Positions 1 to 6,089 of a stretch of DNA of 8,864 nt are shown piece after piece. Numbering within the stretch: position 1 is the first letter of the stretch; each line of letters starts with the position of its first letter. Source of the DNA: an uncultured Clostridium sp. (GTDB taxonomy: Bacteria; Bacillota; Clostridia; Clostridiales; Clostridiaceae); assembly GCA_946575275.1 (NCBI GenBank), contig CAMNZV010000051.1, forward strand, positions 1-8,864, given 5' to 3'. A program made the position numbers and the translations under genes. The notes under the pieces were generated by a model. That model had not been told where the DNA came from. It saw only the letters and a program-made list of their open reading frames with translations, and searched no databases.

Positions 1-1
1 A

Positions 2-1573
2 GAAAATAAAAGAAGACAACTTAATAAGGTTTCTTCCTTAAAAGACCCAAAAGAAAATATAGAAAGTTTATTTGCAGAATATGAGAAAAAGTTACATGAA
101 TTAAAGTTTTTAGCCGAAAAGGGAAAGGATAAAAGTTCCAAAGGGTTATTAAAATTTATATTACTTATAATTGGAATAATAAGTATAGGAGCTGGGTCTA
201 TAATATCCTATAGTGGAAATCTAGTAGGTGTAATTTTTATATTGTTTGGTACAATTCTTGCTATAAGGGGAATAATTGACCTAAAAATAGGTAATGATTA
301 TAAAAATGTTAAAGGGAAAATTAACACCTTAAATAAAGACATTAAAATAATTGAAGAAAGATTAAATGGATATGTTAACCATTTAAAGGTAAAGGATTTT
401 TCAGAATTATTGGGGCTTATAAGGAAGGTAACTATACTTGAAGAAAAGGAAGAACTTAATATAAAAAGCATAAATGAAAAGAAGTCAATTTTAAATAGTT
501 TAGATAATATAAATCTTAGAAATGAATTTAAAAAGAATAATGATTTTATAAATAACATTAGAAGGGTTACAAATTCTAATAATATTGATGAGGCTTTAAT
601 AGTGATAAATTCTTATGAAAGTATTAAAAATGAATTTAATAAAAATAAATTTGACATAGAGGCAAAAGAAAAACTCCTAAGTCAAATTGACAATGAAATT
701 AATTATAAAGAAATACAAATAAGAGAAAAACTTAAAATAGCAGGTATAGAAATTAACAATATCTTAGATACTGGAGTTATCTTAAAGGAATATAAAGATA
801 AAATAAGAAAATTAGAGGAAACACAAATAAGCTTAAATTCAATAGAAGAAACCTATGAAGTATTACTTAAGGACAGAAATATTGAAGAAATAAAAAATGA
901 GCTTCAGGACATTTTAACAAACGAAAATCCATATTCATATAATTCAGAAGAAGAAATTGAAGAGATGGAAATATCAAAAAATAAAGAGTTATTAGCATCT
1001 GTTAAGAAAATTAAGGATATTGAAAATACAATAAGTACTAAATTTATTGGGAAAAGGGATATAGTTCATGTTGAGGAAGAGCTAAAGGAAGTATTGGAGC
1101 TTATTGAGATTGGAGAAAGAAAGGTAAAGGCAATAGATTTAGCTTTAGATACCCTTGAAAAATCTATAAATGAAATAAGAAATAATATTGGACCTGAAAT
1201 AAATAAAAGAATTGAAAGTAATTTTGCATATTTAACTGACAATAAATATGCAGAAGTTAAACTATCAAAGGATTATAGCATGTTTGTAAATGACAATATT
1301 AACTTATTTCAAGGTAGCTACTTAAGTAATGGTGCAATGGATCAATTATATCTTGCCTTAAGATTAGCCTTAATTGAATTATTGTTTAAAAATGAAAAAT
1401 ATCCAATTATATTAGATGATGCCTTGATACAATATGATGACAATAGGCGGGAAAGAGCTATACTATTAATAGCCTCTAAGGTACAAGGTCAAATTATAAT
1501 GTTTACTTGTCAAAATAAAGAGAAGGAAATATTAAATAAGGAAGATATAAATTTTAACTATATTAAATTATAA
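2..1573 (+). CDS. C-terminal part of a YhaN-type SMC/SbcC-like ATPase (5' partial)
   Basis: The frame is open from base 2 with no stop until 1571-1573, so this is the last 523 codons of a gene that starts before the window; a TTG at 242 is internal, not the start. Visible in order (fragment numbering): a short charged stretch; two hydrophobic segments at about 49-70 and 73-90, likely a membrane hairpin; a long Lys/Glu/Asn/Ile-rich coiled coil at about 95-410; then the C-terminal half of an ABC-type ATPase head. The head has an ABC signature LSNGAMDQ at 441-448 and a Walker B ending in D472-D473. The Walker A half is outside the window. This layout matches YhaN/SbcC-like proteins, which often sit beside an SbcD-like nuclease (YhaO) and are thought to act in DNA metabolism at the membrane. 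The H-loop position reads FTCQ (Q504), where related ATPases usually have histidine. Membership of the superfamily is clear; the exact function is inferred. Confidence 0.8.
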   Translation, partial: ENKRRQLNKVSSLKDPKENIESLFAEYEKKLHELKFLAEKGKDKSSKGLLKFILLIIGIISIGAGSIISYSGNLVGVIFILFGTILAIRGIIDLKIGNDYKNVKGKINTLNKDIKIIEERLNGYVNHLKVKDFSELLGLIRKVTILEEKEELNIKSINEKKSILNSLDNINLRNEFKKNNDFINNIRRVTNSNNIDEALIVINSYESIKNEFNKNKFDIEAKEKLLSQIDNEINYKEIQIREKLKIAGIEINNILDTGVILKEYKDKIRKLEETQISLNSIEETYEVLLKDRNIEEIKNELQDILTNENPYSYNSEEEIEEMEISKNKELLASVKKIKDIENTISTKFIGKRDIVHVEEELKEVLELIEIGERKVKAIDLALDTLEKSINEIRNNIGPEINKRIESNFAYLTDNKYAEVKLSKDYSMFVNDNINLFQGSYLSNGAMDQLYLALRLALIELLFKNEKYPIILDDALIQYDDNRRERAILLIASKVQGQIIMFTCQNKEKEILNKEDINFNYIKL

Positions 1574-1581
1574 ATTTGTCG

Positions 1582-1610
1582 TTGACATTAAAATGGGAAT
1601 GATATAAAAT
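1582..1610 (+). promoter_or_regulatory. Sigma-A-type promoter of the zinc-binding lipoprotein gene
   Basis: A perfect -35 TTGACA at 1582-1587 is followed, after a 17-base spacer, by TAAAAT at 1605-1610, five of six matches to the -10 consensus. Transcription would start near 1617, about 40 bases before the ATG at 1657. The promoter begins only nine bases after the stop codon of the upstream ATPase gene, which suggests the lipoprotein gene is controlled separately. Confidence 0.75.
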
Positions 1611-1618
1611 AATAGAAG

Positions 1619-1641
1619 TGCAAATGCAAATCATATGCAAA
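1619..1641 (+). promoter_or_regulatory. Candidate Fur-family (Zur-like) operator
   Basis: TGCAAAT at 1625-1631, one central base, then ATATGCA at 1633-1639 form a 7-1-7 inverted repeat with one mismatched pair, the geometry typical of Fur-family operators (Fur, Zur, PerR). An additional TGCAAA at 1619-1624 precedes it, so TGCAAA occurs three times in 23 bases, as expected for overlapping sites. It covers the region just after the predicted transcription start, where a bound repressor would block the promoter. The architecture is seen directly. That the regulator is Zur is inferred from the zinc-type product downstream. Confidence 0.5.
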
Positions 1642-1656
1642 AAAAGGAGAGGGAAA

Positions 1657-2553
1657 ATGAAAAAAATTATATCATCATTTCTATTAGTGACGGGGATAGC
1701 ATTATTACTTGGAGGTTGCAGCAATACTTCAAATTCTAAAAATGAGGTTGACAATTCAAAGCTACAAGTATCTGTATCAATGAACCCAATTAGAGAGTTT
1801 GTAGAATACATTGGTGGGGACAAGGTATCTGTAAATGCTTTAGTTCCAGATAATGTTGAAGCCCATGATTTTGAACTTAAAACAAGAGATAGTGAGGAAT
1901 TATTAAATAAAAAATTATTTATATATAATGGACTAGATATGGAACATTGGGTAGAGGATTTAGAAAAGATAGTTAAAGAATCAAAATCTGATGTTAAATT
2001 TATTGACAGTAGCACAAAATCAACAGCTATTAAATATGAAAATAAGGTAGACCCACATTTATGGCTTAGCCTAAAGGAAGCACAAAATCAATGTAGAGTT
2101 ATTTGTGATGCCTTATCAGAGGCAGATCCAGATAATAAGGACTATTACGAAGAAAACTATTCAAAATTTAAAACAGAAGCAAATAATATCCTAGATGAAT
2201 ATACAGATAAACTTAAAAATGTTCAAGGTAAATATTTTGTCACAGCTCATAAAGCTTTTGGTTATTTATGTAGAGATTTTGGACTAGAACAAAAATCATT
2301 AAAGGATTTATATGGCGAGGGTGAACCTACAGCTAAAACCTATGAAGACCTTGCAAAGTTTTGCAATGAAAATGGAATAAAAACTATATTTTCAGAAAGC
2401 TCTGAATCTTCAAAAATTGCAGAAACCTTAGCTAAAGAAATAGATGGTTCTGTTGAAGGGATTTATAGCTTAGAAAGTAAGGTTGAGGGCAAAACATATT
2501 TAGAGGCTATGAAAGAAAATATAGAAAAAATATCTATAGCATTAAATAAATAA
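1657..2553 (+). CDS. znuA: Zinc-type ABC transporter substrate-binding lipoprotein
   Basis: This 298-residue protein of the ZnuA/AdcA (cluster 9, SBP_bac_9) family would sit outside the membrane and hand a divalent metal, probably zinc, to an ABC permease. The start is ATG 1657: AAGGAGAGGG at 1644-1653 lies just upstream and the product then begins with a clean lipoprotein signal ending in the lipobox LGGC (C21). In-frame GTG 1618 and ATG 1624 lie inside the operator and lack a ribosome binding site. Metal ligands fit the family: H70 in EAHDFE, H134 in DPHLWL, H198 in TAHKAFG and an acidic residue near E247 (FSES). Histidine rather than glutamate at the third position favours zinc over manganese. 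The His-rich loop of many ZnuA proteins, normally between the first two ligands, is absent. No permease or ATPase gene is adjacent, so it must share a transporter encoded elsewhere. The family is certain; the metal is a strong inference. Confidence 0.9.
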   Translation: MKKIISSFLLVTGIALLLGGCSNTSNSKNEVDNSKLQVSVSMNPIREFVEYIGGDKVSVNALVPDNVEAHDFELKTRDSEELLNKKLFIYNGLDMEHWVEDLEKIVKESKSDVKFIDSSTKSTAIKYENKVDPHLWLSLKEAQNQCRVICDALSEADPDNKDYYEENYSKFKTEANNILDEYTDKLKNVQGKYFVTAHKAFGYLCRDFGLEQKSLKDLYGEGEPTAKTYEDLAKFCNENGIKTIFSESSESSKIAETLAKEIDGSVEGIYSLESKVEGKTYLEAMKENIEKISIALNK

Positions 2554-2638
2554 GTCTTAAAATTTAATGATATTACTGAATTTTTTTCTCAAATATGTTA
2601 AGGTTAAATAGAGATTAAAAAGTGAGGTAATAGGGTAT

Positions 2639-4432
2639 ATGAATAAAGCAGAAAATTTTTACAAAAAGAATATAGAAGAAGCAAATAAAAAAATAAAAGA
2701 ACTAGATAGCAAAATTAATACAATTGGATGGCTAAGACTTGTTATACTATTGGCAGGTTTATTTATAAGCTACAGTATGTACAAAAATTCTAGTATATAT
2801 AGTGCTATAATTGCCTTAATATCAACAATTGTATTTTTTGCACTGGTTGCAAATTATCACGGTAAGAAAATAAAAATAAAAGATAGGTTAGAAATAACCA
2901 TAGAAGTCAACGAAAAAGGCATAAAAAGGCTTAATGGTGAATACAGAGAATTTGAAGATAAGGGTGAAGACTTAATAGAAGAGGGTCACCCTTTTTGTAG
3001 TGATTTAGATATTTTTGGACAAAATTCTTTATTTCAAATGATTAATACTACTAGAACTAAAAAAGCGAGAAAAAGACTTGGAGAATTATTATCTTTAAAA
3101 AAGTTGCCTACTAAAGAAGAGGTTTTACTTAAACAAGAGGCAATTAAAGAATTAGGTGAAAAGGTAGAATGGAGACAAGATTTATATATAGATAGTACTT
3201 TTAAGAAGAATAAGGGCGAGGATTTTGACAGCCTAATAAAATGGTGTACTGAAGCATCAAAGGGTGGAATTATAAAACTTGTAATTGCTTCAATTTTCAT
3301 TGCAATAACAATGATAGGAGTATTCCTAGTATTAACTGATAAAATTCAATTTTCAATATTAATACTAGATTTAATGGTGAACTTTGTTGCAGTTAAAGTG
3401 CTTACAAAGGATAAGGATGATGCCATTAATCTCTTTCATTCAATAAAATATAATGTAAAAGCATATACTAATATTTTAACATTAATAGAAGATGAAAAAT
3501 TTCAATCAGATTACTTAATAAAATTACAAAAGGATTTAAACACTAATTCTAATATATCCTGTAAAAATGAGATGAAAAAATTATCATCTCTTTTAGATTG
3601 GATAGGAGATTCAAGTGCAAATGCCTATTTCTTTTTATTAAATGTCTTTGTTTTTGCAGATGTTTTTATTATCCATAATTTAAATAAATGGAAAAATCAA
3701 AATGGTGATAAGGTGGAAAAATGGCTAGATATTATGGCAGAGTTTGATGCATTATCAAGTATTTCAAATTTATCCTTTGATAATGAAAACTATACCTATG
3801 CAACAATATCTGAAAAGATGGAGGTGTATGGAAATGACATTGCACATCCATTAATAGGAGAAAGGGCAGTTGCAAATACCTATGAATTATCAAAACCAAA
3901 GCAAATTACATTAATAACTGGTTCAAACATGTCAGGTAAAAGTACTTTTTTAAGAACTGTTGGTATTAATATTATACTTGCCTATATAGGGGCACCCTCT
4001 AATGCAAAAAACTTTAAATGCGGAATTATGAATGTATATACTTGTATGAGAACTAAAGATAATTTAGAAGAAAGTATTTCATCATTCTATGCAGAAATAC
4101 TTAGAATAAAATTAATAATGGAAGCATGTAAAAAAGGAGAAAAAATATTCTTTTTATTAGATGAAATATTTAAAGGTACTAACTCTAGAGATAGACATAC
4201 AGGGGCTACAGTTTTAATTAAACAATTAATTGATTGTGGAGTGATTGGTCTTTTATCAACTCATGATTTAGAATTATGTGACTTAGAAAATGAAATGAAA
4301 GAAGTTGAAAATTATAACTTTAGAGAATACTATGAAGATAATAAAATAAAGTTTGATTATAAACTTAGAAAAGGAAAAAGCACAACTCAAAATGCTGTTT
4401 ATTTAATGAAACTTGCAGGAATTGAAATATAA
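2639..4432 (+). CDS. Membrane-anchored MutS-like ATPase
   Basis: This 597-residue protein keeps the core and ATPase parts of MutS but lacks the N-terminal mismatch-binding domains. Hydrophobic segments at about 31-48 and 53-72 form an N-terminal membrane hairpin, and two more lie at about 211-232 and 236-255. Residues about 126-185 resemble the start of the MutS lever domain (LFQMINTTRTKKARKRLGEL). The C-terminal ATPase has Walker A GSNMSGKST (428-436), a MutS-type signature region around SSFYAEI, Walker B FFLLDE (D508-E509) followed by FKGTNSRDR, and an H-loop STHD (H542). All nucleotide-binding residues look intact. The ATG at 2639 follows AGTGAGGT at 2621-2628. It heads a likely operon with the CBS gene 21 bases downstream and the S1 gene after it. 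Because it lacks the mismatch-sensing domain and sits in the membrane, it is unlikely to be the replication mismatch-repair MutS. Databases often label such proteins as mismatch repair; the true role is unknown to me. Confidence 0.85.
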   Translation: MNKAENFYKKNIEEANKKIKELDSKINTIGWLRLVILLAGLFISYSMYKNSSIYSAIIALISTIVFFALVANYHGKKIKIKDRLEITIEVNEKGIKRLNGEYREFEDKGEDLIEEGHPFCSDLDIFGQNSLFQMINTTRTKKARKRLGELLSLKKLPTKEEVLLKQEAIKELGEKVEWRQDLYIDSTFKKNKGEDFDSLIKWCTEASKGGIIKLVIASIFIAITMIGVFLVLTDKIQFSILILDLMVNFVAVKVLTKDKDDAINLFHSIKYNVKAYTNILTLIEDEKFQSDYLIKLQKDLNTNSNISCKNEMKKLSSLLDWIGDSSANAYFFLLNVFVFADVFIIHNLNKWKNQNGDKVEKWLDIMAEFDALSSISNLSFDNENYTYATISEKMEVYGNDIAHPLIGERAVANTYELSKPKQITLITGSNMSGKSTFLRTVGINIILAYIGAPSNAKNFKCGIMNVYTCMRTKDNLEESISSFYAEILRIKLIMEACKKGEKIFFLLDEIFKGTNSRDRHTGATVLIKQLIDCGVIGLLSTHDLELCDLENEMKEVENYNFREYYEDNKIKFDYKLRKGKSTTQNAVYLMKLAGIEI

Positions 4433-4453
4433 AATTATAAAAAGGGGGTATAT

Positions 4454-4882
4454 ATGAATATAGCATTCTTTTTAACTCCAAAAAATGAGGTCATTTGTGA
4501 AAGTACAGAAGCATCTATGAGACAAGTTATGGAGAAGATGGAGTATCACGGATACACAGCTATTCCTTTAATTGATAAGAATGGGAGATATGTTGGTACA
4601 TTAACAGAAGGTGACCTATTATGGAAGCTTAAAAATACACCAGAGTTAAACTTTAAAAACACTGAAATAGTTAAGGTAAATGATATTGAAACAAGGGTAA
4701 AACACAAAAGTGTATCAATAAATTCAGATATTAATGAAATAATTAATTTATCTGTAAATCAAAATTTTGTACCAGTTGTAGATGATGATGGAATATTTAT
4801 TGGTATAATTAAACGCAGTGATATTATTAATTATTGTTATGATGAAATTGTTAAACTTAAAAAAGAAAAGCAAATGATATAG
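4454..4882 (+). CDS. Two-CBS-domain protein
   Basis: This 142-residue soluble protein consists almost entirely of a tandem CBS pair (Bateman module): CBS1 at about 7-60, containing GYTAIPLID and GTLTEGDLL, and CBS2 at about 75-135, containing NFVPVVDDDG and GIIKRSDII. The T-x-x-D and R-S-D positions at the ends of the two repeats are those that commonly contact adenosine nucleotides. There is no attached enzyme or transporter domain, so it probably acts as a ligand-dependent regulator of a partner. In size and in the GYTAIP stretch it recalls the stand-alone CBS proteins YkuL/DarB/CbpB, which bind cyclic di-AMP, but orthology is only a suggestion. An AAAGGGGG ribosome binding site at 4441-4448 precedes the ATG. 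It lies between the MutS-like and S1 genes with gaps of 21 and 16 bases, consistent with one transcript. Confidence 0.85.
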   Translation: MNIAFFLTPKNEVICESTEASMRQVMEKMEYHGYTAIPLIDKNGRYVGTLTEGDLLWKLKNTPELNFKNTEIVKVNDIETRVKHKSVSINSDINEIINLSVNQNFVPVVDDDGIFIGIIKRSDIINYCYDEIVKLKKEKQMI

Positions 4883-4898
4883 TTAGGAGTGAAGATAA

Positions 4899-6035
4899 AT
4901 GTCAAATGAAGGATCAATGAAGGATTTCTTAGAAGATTATGATGTTAAAAGAATTCAAAGAGGAGATATACTAAAGGGAAAAATAATTGAGGTAAATGAT
5001 AAAGAAGTAGCAGTTAATATAAATTATGCCTTTGATGGGCTAATATCAAAAGAAGAGTTAACCTATGAAGGTTTAAATCCTTTAGATGTTGTGAAAAAAG
5101 ATGATGAAATTGAAGTATATGTAATTTCACCAAATGATGGAGAAGGTTATGTTGCCTTATCTAGAATTAAGGCATTAAGTGAACTTGAAAGAGAAGAAAT
5201 TAAAGAAGCTTTTAAAAATGAAAAGCTAATAAATGTAAGGGTAAAAGAAGAGGTAAAGGGTGGTTTAGTAGCCTATTATGGAAGTGTAAGAATATTTATA
5301 CCAGCTTCCTTAGTTTCAGTAGAACGAGTAGTTTTAGATAAATATATAAATAAAGAACTAGAGGTTAAAATAATCGAATTAGATTTTAGAAATAAAAAGG
5401 TAGTAGCTTCAAGAAGGGTAATAGAAGAAGAGATTTTAAAACAGCAAAAAACAGAAAAATGGGCAACATTAAAGTCTGGAGAAAAGACAACAGGTATAGT
5501 TACAAAACTTGCAAAGTTTGGAGCCTTTGTTGACCTTGGAGGAGTTCAAGGACTTATTCATATAAATGATTTATCCTGGGAAAGAGTAAATAAACCAGAA
5601 GAGGTTGTTAAAGTAGGAGACAGGGTTGAAGTATTTATATTGGATATAAATAAAGAAAAAGAAAAGATATCATTAATGCTAAAGGATGTTGAAAAGGAGC
5701 CTTGGAAGCTTCATATAGAAGCAATAAAAGAAAATTCAATATACGAAGGAAAGGTAGTTAGACTAACAGCTTTTGGAGCCTTTGTTCAAATATTACCTGG
5801 TATAGAAGGTTTGGTACACATATCAGAAATAACTGATGAAAACATAGCAAAACCATCTGATGTACTAAAAGAAGGTCAAACTGTAAAGGTGAAAGTTATA
5901 AAGTTAGATAAAGAACAAAAAAAGATAGGCTTAAGTATAAAAGAAGCAATAGAGGGAAATTCGGATTTTCAAAAATATAATGATGATGAAGATGGAGTAA
6001 CCCTTGGAGAATTATTTTCAAACTTAAAATTATAA
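4899..6035 (+). CDS. rpsA: Four-S1-domain RNA-binding protein (ribosomal protein S1-like)
   Basis: This 378-residue protein has four S1 (OB-fold) repeats at about 20-90, 108-173, 192-262 and 278-348, plus a short acidic tail. Repeats three and four are the most canonical, with [18 protein letters not shown] and [19 protein letters not shown]. Repeats one and two are more divergent. S1 repeats bind single-stranded RNA, and proteins of this type associate with ribosomes or mRNA. Escherichia coli S1 has six repeats; four-repeat versions are usual in Firmicutes, where the role in translation initiation is less certain. In some clostridia the S1 repeats are fused to IspH; here no IspH part precedes them, since the ATG at 4899 has its own AGGAGT at 4885-4890 and the CBS gene ends at 4882. 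It is probably the last gene of the operon, facing pyk. The family is certain; whether it is the cell's main S1-like protein cannot be judged from this window. Confidence 0.88.
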   Translation: MSNEGSMKDFLEDYDVKRIQRGDILKGKIIEVNDKEVAVNINYAFDGLISKEELTYEGLNPLDVVKKDDEIEVYVISPNDGEGYVALSRIKALSELEREEIKEAFKNEKLINVRVKEEVKGGLVAYYGSVRIFIPASLVSVERVVLDKYINKELEVKIIELDFRNKKVVASRRVIEEEILKQQKTEKWATLKSGEKTTGIVTKLAKFGAFVDLGGVQGLIHINDLSWERVNKPEEVVKVGDRVEVFILDINKEKEKISLMLKDVEKEPWKLHIEAIKENSIYEGKVVRLTAFGAFVQILPGIEGLVHISEITDENIAKPSDVLKEGQTVKVKVIKLDKEQKKIGLSIKEAIEGNSDFQKYNDDEDGVTLGELFSNLKL

Positions 6036-6042
6036 AGAAAAT

Positions 6043-6080
6043 AAGGGCTATGTAACTAACTATTTAGTAACATAGCCCTT
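6043..6080 (-). terminator. Intrinsic terminator between convergent rpsA and pyk
   Basis: The arms AAGGGCTATGT (6043-6053) and ACATAGCCCTT (6070-6080) pair perfectly. After one A-A mismatch (6054/6069) the stem continues with ACTAA/TTAGT, closing a four-base loop at 6060-6063. On the minus strand the hairpin starts ten bases after the pyk stop and is followed by a U-rich tract (complement of 6031-6042), so it is a classical terminator for pyk. On the plus strand the stem ends in CTT and then runs into AAAATACTATT, so it would end rpsA transcripts less efficiently, though it may still protect their 3' end. Confidence 0.9.
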
Positions 6081-6089
6081 AAAATACTA

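Noticed and set aside
242..244. TTG at 242 as the start of the first gene
   Set aside because: The frame is open back to base 2, the codon lies inside a predicted membrane segment, and no ribosome binding site precedes it.
298..558. Minus-strand open frame inside the coiled-coil ATPase gene
   Set aside because: It is a Phe/Leu/Ser-rich shadow of Lys/Glu-rich coiled-coil codons, with no family signature.
1563..2015. Minus-strand open frame of 150 codons over the zinc lipoprotein gene
   Set aside because: It is antisense to a clear gene with a strong start, signal peptide and metal ligands, and its translation is low-complexity Ser/Phe/Leu-rich.
2554..2638. Terminator or promoter between the zinc lipoprotein gene and the MutS-like gene
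   Set aside because: There is a run of seven T at 2581-2587, but only a weak AT-only stem (AAAATT/AATTTT) precedes it, and no -35/-10 pair with good matches and spacing is present.
3034..3300. Minus-strand open frame inside the MutS-like gene
   Set aside because: It overlaps conserved lever-domain sequence on the opposite strand and shows no ribosome binding site or recognisable domain.
2639..4432. Canonical mismatch-repair MutS or MutS2
   Set aside because: There is no N-terminal mismatch-binding domain with its Phe-x-Glu motif, no Smr nuclease domain at the C-terminus, and there are membrane segments instead.
2639..6035. Anti-phage defence island
   Set aside because: No nuclease, toxin, integrase or foreign base composition is visible, and the flanking genes are housekeeping.
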